This document shows, piece by piece, positions 26,878 through 35,104 of a stretch of 64,000 nt of DNA; the first letter of the stretch is position 1; each line of letters starts with the position of its first letter. Under the pieces are notes generated by a model. The model was given only the letters and a program-made list of their open reading frames with translations, was not told where the DNA came from and made no database searches. This DNA is from Legionella bozemanae. GTDB lineage: Bacteria > Pseudomonadota > Gammaproteobacteria > Legionellales > Legionellaceae. A program made the position numbers and the translations under genes. The DNA lies in assembly GCF_001648595.1 (NCBI RefSeq), contig NZ_LBAW01000001.1, forward strand, positions 230,412 through 294,411, in the 5' to 3' direction.

Positions 26878-28437
26878 TTAAAAAATTACCAGTTCATCAG
26901 GAATTAACTCTCCTTGAAACTCCTCCAAAAGCGCCGAATAATTTTTAGAGATATATTTTAAATCCTTTTTATTATGCGACTCATTTGCTGCTAACAGCCC
27001 CTGTAATAACATAGTCCTGAATGAATGAGGATGAGTATTACCGTTTTTACTATCTTCTAGAAAATTCACTAACATATTCTTAGCCTGCTCAAGATCTTCA
27101 ACCAAAGAAAATTGCTCATCAAACTGACTGGCTCTTGTTCTACCGGATGCACCATGTCTGTGAAAAAGTGAAAAAATAATTCCATCACTATAAGTACAAT
27201 ATGCTATTACTGTACGATGGACTATATGAATTAATCGATTTAATTCTTTTTGATCTGCCTTTGAACTCATGAATGTTAGAGGGATCTCATCACTTTGGCT
27301 AAAAAGAGTTTGTTTATTGAGAAAGTATTGAGGTTGCTTCTTTGACCTTTCAGGATTTATTACTTCAGGCTGAGTTTTCTTTGGCTTACTTACATCTGTT
27401 TTTGGGAAATTTTGATCTTGAAGGGGTAATTTTTTTGTCACAGGATCTTTTTTAAGTTGCTTAGGTTCTATTTTTAATCCAATTATTTTCTTACTGCTTG
27501 AATGGGATAACACACTGCCCCCGGGTTCATTGGGCGCCGCTAAAACTTTTGACTTTTTAACTATTGTCACTTTTGTAGTCCAATGTGCATTACCCCAGTT
27601 ATGTAAGGTAATAATAGGGTAAGAAGATTTATCACGTCCGTTCTCCTTACCGACGACATGGAGATTTACATGAAGTTGATCTGCGATTTCTTTCAAGTCA
27701 TAATGGGTTGCCCATCTTCCTTTTTCTTTAATCTTTTCCATGCCTTTTAAAATAACTGAATCCGGATTTGCTTTCCTACCCACTATTATGTCTTTTTCTA
27801 ATACTTCTTTGACATAAACATTTTGTATTTTTTGTGCTTCCTTATCGCCTTTTCCTTTAAGTTTTAGTACTAGTGATTGAGCAGTTTCTTGGGCCAATCT
27901 TTGGACTTCTGGAGATAAAGCCAATTCATTAAATTGGCTTATTGCAGCCAATGAGCGATCGTTTTTTCCTAAGTAAAAGTCTATTAATTCCACGAACTTG
28001 CAAAATATTGGGGTAGCTGAAATATTGCCTCGCCCATCTTTTAATATGTCTTCTGTTATTATTCTGTTTAGGGGTTCGTTTTTATAGACATTAAAGGCAA
28101 TAATTCTTAAAGACATTTGTAACTTGAACAGGAGCTCTTTTTTATAATGTCCATGCGAGTGATATAATTCGTTTAAATCAAAGTCGAGAATCTCTTGCAA
28201 ACTGACATGACGAAGACTTTGAATCCTCCATTGCTCATAAGTTTTGCTTTTTTCAGTAAGTGCGTGTTCTTTTTGAATAATATCGATTAAACCTATAGCA
28301 AACGCATAAAATCCGCAATCACCACCACCTGGATTATCGAGCACCCTTTCTTCTATAGTAAGATGATCATCCAATATTTCGGGGCTCGGATTAGTCAGGG
28401 ATGGTCCCTTGCCAATTTCAATTTTGGTTCCAGACAT
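26878..28437 (-). CDS. OTU-like cysteine protease, probable deubiquitinase effector (Lot-type)
   Basis: 519 residues, no signal peptide. Residues 35-46 read NPGGGDCGFYAF, the OTU nucleophile motif with Cys41. THYDLKEIADQLHVNLHVVG (near residue 240) matches the strand-helix region of OTU folds. HNWGNAHWTT supplies the general-base His285 at the usual spacing. A Lys/Pro-rich linker follows, then a helical C-terminal domain (~390-519) containing HRHGASGRTRASQF and ending in a Glu-rich tail. Legionella encodes several OTU deubiquitinases (LotA, LotB, LotC) delivered by Dot/Icm to edit host ubiquitin; this looks like a member or relative. Activity and translocation are inferred. Strongly divergent, so linkage preference cannot be judged. 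Confidence 0.75.
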   Translation of the reverse strand: MSGTKIEIGKGPSLTNPSPEILDDHLTIEERVLDNPGGGDCGFYAFAIGLIDIIQKEHALTEKSKTYEQWRIQSLRHVSLQEILDFDLNELYHSHGHYKKELLFKLQMSLRIIAFNVYKNEPLNRIITEDILKDGRGNISATPIFCKFVELIDFYLGKNDRSLAAISQFNELALSPEVQRLAQETAQSLVLKLKGKGDKEAQKIQNVYVKEVLEKDIIVGRKANPDSVILKGMEKIKEKGRWATHYDLKEIADQLHVNLHVVGKENGRDKSSYPIITLHNWGNAHWTTKVTIVKKSKVLAAPNEPGGSVLSHSSSKKIIGLKIEPKQLKKDPVTKKLPLQDQNFPKTDVSKPKKTQPEVINPERSKKQPQYFLNKQTLFSQSDEIPLTFMSSKADQKELNRLIHIVHRTVIAYCTYSDGIIFSLFHRHGASGRTRASQFDEQFSLVEDLEQAKNMLVNFLEDSKNGNTHPHSFRTMLLQGLLAANESHNKKDLKYISKNYSALLEEFQGELIPDELVIF

Positions 28438-28471
28438 TGATTACTCCCCGGTTGCACTCTATAGAATTGAT

Positions 28472-28587
28472 CTCTTTGGAAACTCTACTGCAAAAGCGAC
28501 TTATTTCGTCGCTCGAATCCTCATGTACGTGTACACTCCGGTTCTGCGCTCCCTCGCAATTCATCCTCTGCAGCGAGTTTCCAAAGA
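28472..28587. repeat. Inverted repeat upstream of the OTU-like gene
   Basis: 'ctctttggaaactc' (28472-28485) pairs with 'gagtttccaaaga' (28575-28587). The interior has further partial symmetry ('atgtacgtgtacactccggt' near 28530). It occupies the gap between the OTU-like and DUF2063 genes. No gene is seen in it. Confidence 0.6.
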
Positions 28588-28668
28588 AGTCTAATACAAA
28601 AATGTTCACATATTATGCTACGAGGGAATTTAACTCGCAATAGAAAGTATTTATTTGGAAATAATCAG

Positions 28669-29451
28669 CTAATCGGCAATCAATAATTGCGATAGCATGC
28701 CATTTTGAATCCAACCCTTAAGAAAAGAAGCAGCCTTCATCCCCACCTCTTCCGGTTTTATCCACTGGCAAAGTCCTTCACAAAGTGCACCAAAAGACAA
28801 TCTTTGTGATAAGTTGTCTAAAGCCCAAGCTTCTTCATCTGAGAGACTATAAAATTGAATTATATATTCTGGTGAGCGCCATAAAACCCAGGATGTAGGC
28901 ATTGAGCTTTGTTGCAATTCAGGCAGTTCCCGATCGTGAGTTAAAGCCTGCCAAAGAGGAATTGTATTTCCTAAATAATTGACTCGCTGTAGCGATGGAT
29001 GGAGAACAAATTGAAGATTGGGCCATGCCTCAGGTGGAATAACCGCCATATCCTCAACTCGTACTACCTGTTCATCAGCAGCATCAAAAGCCAAACCCAT
29101 TTTCCACTCAAAATCAGCAAGCTCAGATAAATGAGGATAGTGGGGATAATTATGCTTAATGAAATCTGCTAATAAATCACCAAACCAACGAATAGAGCGA
29201 TAACAAGAAGGATGGGCATCAATGTAATAAGTAGATAACTTATTAAATTCTTCGGTTCCTAAATAAGCATATAAGGCAGGAAAGTTAGTACTCAAACTTT
29301 CAATAAGCCGAAGTTTATAAGCATCACGATAAATGCCTAGGCGAGTTTCCACTGATACCAAATCAGTTTGTACTATAGAACCATGAATCTCAGCATGCCC
29401 TGATAAGAGAAATTTTTGAAACTGATTCTGTAACTGGGAAAGCTCCGTCAT
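28669..29451 (-). CDS. DUF2063/BufC-type partner protein
   Basis: 260 residues. The N-terminal ~90 residues are the DUF2063 DNA-binding-like helical domain (LQNQFQKFLLSG, RLGIYRDAYKLRLIESLSTNFPAL), followed by DFEWKMGLAFDAAD and a C-terminal domain that may bind the peptide. In bufferin systems this protein assists the DUF692 enzyme, probably by presenting the precursor peptide. Its ATG overlaps the stop of the DUF692 gene by four bases (ATGA), implying translational coupling. It is the last gene of the three-gene operon. Confidence 0.88.
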   Translation of the reverse strand: MTELSQLQNQFQKFLLSGHAEIHGSIVQTDLVSVETRLGIYRDAYKLRLIESLSTNFPALYAYLGTEEFNKLSTYYIDAHPSCYRSIRWFGDLLADFIKHNYPHYPHLSELADFEWKMGLAFDAADEQVVRVEDMAVIPPEAWPNLQFVLHPSLQRVNYLGNTIPLWQALTHDRELPELQQSSMPTSWVLWRSPEYIIQFYSLSDEEAWALDNLSQRLSFGALCEGLCQWIKPEEVGMKAASFLKGWIQNGMLSQLLIAD

Positions 29452-30311
29452 ACCAGTACCTCTTCAACTAAAATTGACTCAGCAATCCGTCGTGCCTGAT
29501 TGATTTCTGCGAGCAATTCCGCAAAAGGAGGCATATTGTCATCTCGTTCAATCATAGATGATATCGGCCCTAAACGTTGCAATGCTGCAGCATAAAGATT
29601 CCAAACAGGTTGAATTACTGGTGCGTCATGCGTATCGATAATGTAATCGCCATGATTTGAATGGCCAGCTAAATGAATTTGCGCAACACGTTCGGCAGGC
29701 ATAGCCATAATATAATCCATGGGATTAAACTGATGATTTACAGAACTCACATAAATATTATTTATGTCTAATAAAATATAACAACCTGCTTGTTTTACAA
29801 TTTCCTGGATAAATTCCCATTCGGTCATTTCAGATTGTTTGTAAGTAAGATAACTGGAAACGTTTTCGATTAAAATGGGACGCCCTAAAAAATCCTGTAC
29901 TTGCTGAATTCGCGATGCAATGTGGGTTATTGTTTCACGTGTATAGGGAACAGGCAACAAATCATGAGCATTAATCCCGTTAACCCCCGTCCAGCATAAA
30001 TGATCAGATACCCAGACTGGCTCGACACGAGCTACCAACGCTTTTAATTGATTTAAATAATCACGATCCAGCGGGTCTGTACTTCCTAATGAAAGAGATA
30101 CCCCATGCATCACTATAGGATAGTGAGCTCGTATTTGGTCAAGATAGTAAAGTGGTTTGCCACCTGAAACCATATAATTTTCGGTGAGTACCTCAAACCA
30201 ATCCAAGTTGGGTTTTTGTTCCAAGATTTCTTCATAATAATCAGGTCGTAATCCCAATCCAAAACCTAAAAAAGGCATTTTTTCAATTGTTTTATACTGT
30301 GGGATATCCAT
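29448..30311 (-). CDS. DUF692 multinuclear iron oxidative enzyme (MNIO), BufB-type
   Basis: About 287 residues from the ATG at 30311. The open frame extends to 30353, but the extra codons lie inside a perfect hairpin (30337-30359), so the later start fits better. TIM-barrel motifs of the MNIO family are all present: GFGLGLRPDYYEEIL, MHGVSLSLGSTDPLD, WVSDHLCWTG, ILIENVSSYL, LLDINNIYVSSVNH, AQIHLAGHSNHG and MIERDD, which supply the His/Asp/Glu/Asn ligands for iron. Such enzymes (MbnB, TglH, BufB) oxidise cysteines in peptides; with BufC, BufB converts Cys residues of bufferin precursors to thiooxazoles. Its substrate here is probably the Cys-rich peptide just upstream. Confidence 0.92.
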   Translation of the reverse strand: MDIPQYKTIEKMPFLGFGLGLRPDYYEEILEQKPNLDWFEVLTENYMVSGGKPLYYLDQIRAHYPIVMHGVSLSLGSTDPLDRDYLNQLKALVARVEPVWVSDHLCWTGVNGINAHDLLPVPYTRETITHIASRIQQVQDFLGRPILIENVSSYLTYKQSEMTEWEFIQEIVKQAGCYILLDINNIYVSSVNHQFNPMDYIMAMPAERVAQIHLAGHSNHGDYIIDTHDAPVIQPVWNLYAAALQRLGPISSMIERDDNMPPFAELLAEINQARRIAESILVEEVLV

Positions 30312-30336
30312 ATTCAGCCCGGGGAAAGATATGAAA

Positions 30337-30359
30337 CCAGGCATGCAATACATGCCTGG
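30337..30359 (-). terminator. Perfect hairpin between the bufferin precursor and the DUF692 gene
   Basis: 'ccaggcatg' and 'catgcctgg' form a 9-bp perfect stem with a 5-base loop. Only a short T-tract (TTTC) follows on the minus strand, so it looks like a partial terminator or an mRNA-stabilising structure. Either would let the precursor be made in excess of the enzymes. Confidence 0.65.
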
Positions 30360-30383
30360 AGTAATGCGAAACTCAAATTGAAA

Positions 30384-30635
30384 TTATTGAACAACAGTAC
30401 CGCCTGCTTTTTGGCAGTCCTCTTGAGACATTTCAGCGATACCTTTTCCTTTACAAGCGTTTTGGCCTTTACAAGCGTTATCAGCAGTTTTGCAAGCGCC
30501 TTGTCCTTTACATGCATTACCACCTTGGCATTTTACCATGCCCGCAGTAGTATCAGCTGCAAAAGCAGGGGTTAAAGCAAACATAGAAGCAGCACCCATT
30601 GCAAGAGCAACGCCTGTTAATTGTAATTTGTTCAT
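30384..30635 (-). CDS. Bufferin-type Cys-rich RiPP precursor (BufA-like)
   Basis: 83 residues. A signal peptide with an AFA-A cleavage site at 26/27 is followed by a mature part with six Cys (36, 42, 48, 55, 61, 74) in near-repeats: GGNACKGQGACK and DNACKGQNACKGKG, then EDCQKAGGTVV. This is the pattern of bufferin precursors, periplasmic copper-binding peptides modified in the cytoplasm by the MNIO enzyme and BufC before export through Sec. AAGGAAT lies before the ATG. It is first in the operon. Copper buffering is the known role of characterised bufferins and is inferred here. Confidence 0.88.
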   Translation of the reverse strand: MNKLQLTGVALAMGAASMFALTPAFAADTTAGMVKCQGGNACKGQGACKTADNACKGQNACKGKGIAEMSQEDCQKAGGTVVQ

Positions 30636-30655
30636 TTACTTAATTCCTTTTAGAG

Positions 30656-30811
30656 TTAGTTAAATAAGCTATAAGGCAAAATATAATTTAGCCCTTTGCA
30701 TTTTAGAAATTTATATTTAATTTTGTCAAGTTCGCCTTTGAAAAATAATGGTTTTCCTCTAGTGATTAGCCAAATCGCACCAATAACAGCAAAATGAGCA
30801 TAATCCTTAGT
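30656..30811 (-). CDS. Possible 51-residue protein, weak
   Basis: An ATG near 30811 is preceded by GGAAG and opens MTKDYAHFAVIGAIWLITRG followed by a Lys-rich tail to the stop at 30656. There is one hydrophobic stretch. It lies directly upstream of the bufferin precursor, on the same strand, with 20 bases between. I do not recognise it. A longer reading to 30892 would overlap the patatin gene and is unlikely. Confidence 0.3.
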   Translation of the reverse strand, partial: TKDYAHFAVIGAIWLITRGKPLFFKGELDKIKYKFLKCKGLNYILPYSLFN

Positions 30812-30879
30812 CATCTCCACTTCCAAAACAAAGTCTATAATAAAAATAATTGTTGTAATTTTAAAGTAACAATAAAGAT

Positions 30880-32739
30880 ATGACTCAACCATTATTTACA
30901 ACCAAAGAAATTTTTGAATTCATTAAACAACATGAACCTTTTAGTTGTATGAGTGATGCATGTCTTTCAAAACTTTCTCGTGTTTTGGAAATAGAATCCC
31001 GAGCCGGTGATTCCCTTTTGATTAAAAAAGGGGAAAATATGAATGACCTCTACATTTTAATTAAAGGTCGTCTTTACTATCAAATAACCGATATTGAAGG
31101 AAATGTAACGTTCCAAGGCGAGCTACATGAAGGATCAATTATAGGTGAAATGGCTCTTTTGTCTGATTTACCACGTTCTGCGAATGTCTATACCTTGCGT
31201 GATAGCATTATCTTAAAATTATCGAAAAAATATTTTTTGAAATTGTGCAGAACATTTCCTGAACTGCTGAATAAAATAACCCAATTCACCATTCAACGAC
31301 TAACCAACTCACTGCAGGGAATCCATAGCGCTTCTACACGCGATAAATCTATTGCTCTAATCCCTATAAGACCAATACAAGACCTCGAATTTCAATTGCA
31401 AGAAATGATTTTTCGTTTCTCCTATGGAGAAAAAATTCTTTTATTAAACAGTAGTTATCTGGAAAAAAGAAAAAATCTGCTGGATGCGAATGGAAATATG
31501 AGTAATGAAGGGATTTTATGGATTAACCAACTAGAAAAAGAGTACACTTATATTTTCTATCTCGCTGATGAAACAATAACAAGCTGGACTAAATTTTGTG
31601 TACGTCAAGCAGATTCACTCGCTTTTTTAGCACTGGCAGAAGAACATGATCCTGACTTATCCGAAGTAGAGAGTTACATTTTAACAATGCAAAGTAATTT
31701 TATTAAACGAAACGTACTAGTACTTCTTCATCAAACTGCAAACCCACCAAAAAATACTCAAAGCTGGTTAGAAAAACGCTCTGTCAACAGTCATTTTCAT
31801 GTTCGAAGTAATACAGAGGACGGTATTTCCCGGATGATGCGTATCTTTACTGACAATACCATATCCTTAGTACTCAGTGGCGGCGGCGCACGAGGTCTCG
31901 CTCATATAGGTGTTTATCGCTTATTAGAAGAAAGAGGGATCCCCGTAGATTACATTGCCGGAACAAGTATGGGAGCAATGCTCGCAGCTGTTTTTGCTAT
32001 GGGATATTCTTCTAGTGATGTTTTGAAATATGTAGAAGCGTATTTGATCAAAGGGTCCAAAATTGATTTTACCTTCCCCTACATCGCAATTGCTACAGGC
32101 AGAAGAGCCACAGACAGTCTTATTGAACTCTATGGTGAAAAGAGTCAAATCGAAGATTTATGGCTTAACTATTTTTGCGTATCAACGGATTTAATCAGTA
32201 AAAATTTATATGTCCATGACAGAGGACTATTATGGGAATCCATTCGTTCCAGCATTTCCTTACCTTTTATTTATCCACCAGTATCTTTTAATGACAAACT
32301 TCTAATTGATGGTGGAATACTCAATAATATACCCACTAATGTCATGAGACAGTACTCACATAGCAGTAAAATTATTGCTTCCAATATTAATAATAATAAT
32401 GCATTTAAATTATCACCAATACCCTATTCGCTTTCTGGATGGAAACTGCTTTACAATAAATTTATGGGGAAAGAGTCAATATTACCCATTAACTTAGGTG
32501 AATTGGTGTTGAGACTTCTAACAATCAGCTCCCATCAAAATACCTCAAAAATGATGGCCATGGCAGATTATGGTATTACTTTAAAAACAGATCAATATGG
32601 CATTCTGGATTTCAAAAAATACAAAGAAATCGCCGAAACAGGTTATGAACAAGCAAAAGCTCAGTTTACCGCACAAAATTCAGCCGAACTATTAAAAATA
32701 AAAAATAATCCTCAATTTAATTCTGACAAAATGATATAA
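30880..32739 (+). CDS. Patatin-like phospholipase with an N-terminal cyclic-nucleotide-binding domain
   Basis: 619 residues. Residues ~15-140 form a cNMP-binding-type beta barrel (FSCMSDACLSKLS, EGSIIGEMALLSDLPRSANVYTL). A linker domain (~150-310) follows, then the patatin domain: oxyanion-hole GGGARG near 333, the nucleophile Ser363 in GTSMG and Asp477 in DGGILNN, the complete Ser-Asp dyad. This is the neuropathy-target-esterase/RssA-like architecture. Legionella uses several patatins (VipD, PatD and others), but those lack the cNMP domain, so this one is more likely a bacterial membrane-lipid enzyme. The effector ligand of the regulatory domain is not predictable. Confidence 0.88.
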   Translation: MTQPLFTTKEIFEFIKQHEPFSCMSDACLSKLSRVLEIESRAGDSLLIKKGENMNDLYILIKGRLYYQITDIEGNVTFQGELHEGSIIGEMALLSDLPRSANVYTLRDSIILKLSKKYFLKLCRTFPELLNKITQFTIQRLTNSLQGIHSASTRDKSIALIPIRPIQDLEFQLQEMIFRFSYGEKILLLNSSYLEKRKNLLDANGNMSNEGILWINQLEKEYTYIFYLADETITSWTKFCVRQADSLAFLALAEEHDPDLSEVESYILTMQSNFIKRNVLVLLHQTANPPKNTQSWLEKRSVNSHFHVRSNTEDGISRMMRIFTDNTISLVLSGGGARGLAHIGVYRLLEERGIPVDYIAGTSMGAMLAAVFAMGYSSSDVLKYVEAYLIKGSKIDFTFPYIAIATGRRATDSLIELYGEKSQIEDLWLNYFCVSTDLISKNLYVHDRGLLWESIRSSISLPFIYPPVSFNDKLLIDGGILNNIPTNVMRQYSHSSKIIASNINNNNAFKLSPIPYSLSGWKLLYNKFMGKESILPINLGELVLRLLTISSHQNTSKMMAMADYGITLKTDQYGILDFKKYKEIAETGYEQAKAQFTAQNSAELLKIKNNPQFNSDKMI

Positions 32740-32758
32740 GTTTATCTTAAGCTCAAGG

Positions 32759-33418
32759 TTATTTTTTCGCCTTTCGTGCAATAACCTGATCAAATAGCGC
32801 TCTTTTCTCTGGAGGTAACGATTCTCGTCGCAAAGCCATCATTTCTTCGACTGAACCTTGTATGCAATCTGGAGTAAGGCGGTCGAGAATTAAAAAGCCA
32901 TTTAAATGATCAATTTCATGTTGTAAAACCCGAGCATAGAATCCCTCTTCAATTTGTTGATGAAAACGACCTGACTCATCATAATAACTCACTGTGATTT
33001 GCTCATATCGAGGAACCTTCCCGGATTTGCTGGAAACAGAATAGCAACCCTCAAAATCTTGGCGCATTTCAGATCCAGCTATCGGCTCATAACTTGGATT
33101 AATCATAATATGCATAGGATAAAATTTGTTAACATTATCCCGCAATAAAGTCGATTCTTCGGGAATATAGATTGCAATTATTCTTTTTGCACAGTTTACC
33201 TGGGGCGCGGCCAAACCAACTCCACCCAATCCATGCAATTTAGTCTTCATTGCAGCAATTAACTTTTTATCTTCCTGGCTCAAAGGAAACTGGACTTCTT
33301 GAGCCTTACTCTTTAAAACCTTACGGTATTCAGGTTGTTCTATAGTTACTATGTCCATAGCCATACTTGTGGTACTTCCTAATAAGTATAATGCGAGCCC
33401 CAAACACATTCTTTCCAT
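32759..33418 (-). CDS. Peptide deformylase-like metalloenzyme with a signal-like N-terminus
   Basis: 219 residues against about 170 for housekeeping deformylase. All three motifs are intact: GVGLAAPQ (66-73), EGCYS with metal ligand Cys125, and HEIDH (167-171) with the other two ligands and the catalytic Glu. The N-terminus MERMCLGLALYLLGSTTSMA looks like a signal peptide, which is odd because deformylation takes place at the cytosolic ribosome. It is preceded at 4 bases by the orphan gene at 33423, so they form an operon. It may be an accessory deformylase, or a periplasmic peptidase-like derivative. Confidence 0.82.
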   Translation of the reverse strand: MERMCLGLALYLLGSTTSMAMDIVTIEQPEYRKVLKSKAQEVQFPLSQEDKKLIAAMKTKLHGLGGVGLAAPQVNCAKRIIAIYIPEESTLLRDNVNKFYPMHIMINPSYEPIAGSEMRQDFEGCYSVSSKSGKVPRYEQITVSYYDESGRFHQQIEEGFYARVLQHEIDHLNGFLILDRLTPDCIQGSVEEMMALRRESLPPEKRALFDQVIARKAKK

Positions 33419-33422
33419 AGGG

Positions 33423-34310
33423 CTAATTCATTTTCTTCATGTTTTCTGTTTGAACTGCAAAATAATCTTTAGCTTGATAAATATGATCCGCATCAATACC
33501 AACGCGCAGTGCTTCAACCAAATCTTCTTGGTGTTGACTAATCACACGAAGCTCTGAAACCGGAACATCTGTAAGTTGTTTTGTAACCAAATAATTGAGT
33601 AAAGACATTGTGGAGCCGGGATCAACCGTTTGGTTTTCCTCTTGTGTTTTAAAGAGTTGGTAGCGGTAAGACAAACAAAGAAATATACCGGGAGCAATTT
33701 CAACAGGCTCTTTATTTTCTTTAATGCTTACATCAATATCTCGATAAAAATTGATGGATGGATATGCTTTTCGCAACATATTGAGAATCTGCAATACATG
33801 CAATTCATTGGTATTCGCAATAAAATAAATAGGATCTCTTTTCGATTTAAATCCAGCTGCATGAGAAACTTCTGAATTTAAATCGCGCTCTGCTTCATGA
33901 ATTAATACTGAGAGATAGTCTGCCTTTAATTCATCCCATTCGACTTGTGAATTCCAAGCATGTTCCAGAAGCATCCTTGCAAAAGTATTGGAATACAACT
34001 GCTTGCCCTTTAATTCCTCCATGTCCCTCTCTGCAGGAGCTGCATCCTTAAGAAATGAAAAAATTTCCAATAAACGTTCCAAAAATTCTTCTGTAGTAAG
34101 TTTACCTAAGCGATAAGGCTGAATTAATTTAGAGTTATTCCTACCCAGTTGATACATAAGCCAAGCATAATTTGTCCATGATTGAAAGAAACTGGAACAA
34201 CAACTGAAATACCCCGTAGAATAACGATCGCAAATATCTTCAAATGAGCGGACACAGGTGCTAATGGGTTTTAAAGCATGTATGGCTGATAAATTAACAA
34301 TAAGTGGCAT
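33423..34310 (-). CDS. Unknown 295-residue protein in operon with the deformylase-like gene
   Basis: 295 residues, cytoplasmic in appearance. It contains a cluster of Cys (YFSCCSSFF near residue 35), a helical middle (EEFLERLLEIFSFLKDAAPAERDMEELK) and an alpha/beta part (RDPIYFIANTNELHVLQILNMLRKAYPSINFYRDIDV) that recalls the second half of a HAD-like or Rossmann fold, without catalytic motifs I can name. The stop lies 4 bases before the deformylase-like start. It could be a Legionella-specific protein or an effector. Confidence 0.6.
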   Translation of the reverse strand: MPLIVNLSAIHALKPISTCVRSFEDICDRYSTGYFSCCSSFFQSWTNYAWLMYQLGRNNSKLIQPYRLGKLTTEEFLERLLEIFSFLKDAAPAERDMEELKGKQLYSNTFARMLLEHAWNSQVEWDELKADYLSVLIHEAERDLNSEVSHAAGFKSKRDPIYFIANTNELHVLQILNMLRKAYPSINFYRDIDVSIKENKEPVEIAPGIFLCLSYRYQLFKTQEENQTVDPGSTMSLLNYLVTKQLTDVPVSELRVISQHQEDLVEALRVGIDADHIYQAKDYFAVQTENMKKMN

Positions 34311-34481
34311 GATTTTAATGACCTGGGTATTTTTTTGCCGATTTTATCCCAAATAATAAAGTGATTCAAATGAAGAACTTACTTTGTCACTCAAATCAGT
34401 TCCGTTGTGTTTCTACTCTCAGGGTAAACCCTAAACTCCTACATAATAACTGTGATAATATATCACATTTCTCAAACGCTT

Positions 34482-35012
34482 ATGCTTATGCAAACAACAA
34501 ATACAATACTGCTGCGGACGTTAAGTCAGCATGATGAAGCTAATTTTCTCCTGACCATGCAAAAAAGCCGGCATTTTCACTATCCATTTGTTAGTGCACC
34601 TCAAACTTCTGAGGAGTTTCAAACCTATTTACAAAAATATCAGCACGAAGATCGTCGATGTTTTTTAGCATTAAACCAGAATGAAGAGATTATCGGTGTA
34701 TTCAATATTAATGAAATGGTGCATGGTGTGTTTCAAAGTGCATACATGGGTTATTTTGCATCGGTAACCTACGCTGGCCAAGGATTAATGAGTCGAGCAT
34801 TAAAACTGGTTTTAAAAGAAGTTTTCTTAAAATTAAAACTGCATCGAATTGAAGCAAATATCCAACCTACTAATACTGCATCCATTCATTTAGCCACCCA
34901 AAATGGCTTTCTTAAAGAAGGATTCTCCCCAAGATATTTGAAAATAAACAATGTATGGTGTGATCATTTTCGCTTTGCTTTAACCTATGAAGACTGGTTA
35001 GCACATCAATAG
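34482..35012 (+). CDS. GNAT acetyltransferase, RimJ/RimL type
   Basis: About 176 residues. Motif A is VTYAGQGLMSRALKLVLKEVFLKLKLHRIEANIQPTN, giving the Q/R-x-x-G-x-G/A acetyl-CoA loop as AGQGLMSRA, followed by IHLATQNGFLKEGFSPRYLKINNVWCDHFRFALT, the typical RimJ/L ending. These enzymes acetylate N-terminal amines of ribosomal proteins or of small molecules. The start is uncertain (ATG at 34482 or 34488; an upstream frame opens at 34452), and no strong ribosome binding site is seen. Confidence 0.88.
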   Translation: MLMQTTNTILLRTLSQHDEANFLLTMQKSRHFHYPFVSAPQTSEEFQTYLQKYQHEDRRCFLALNQNEEIIGVFNINEMVHGVFQSAYMGYFASVTYAGQGLMSRALKLVLKEVFLKLKLHRIEANIQPTNTASIHLATQNGFLKEGFSPRYLKINNVWCDHFRFALTYEDWLAHQ

Positions 35013-35104
35013 AGTTACTTGTTCTGAGTGAACTTAACGGAAATCAGGGATTTGCCAAAGATTTTTCCAAGTTTTGCTATGTTACTCAGGCTAATGAGTA
35101 CATA

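Noticed and set aside
28418..28609. A 63-codon minus-strand frame upstream of the OTU-like gene
   Set aside because: It overlaps the OTU start in another frame and consists largely of the inverted repeat at 28472-28587.
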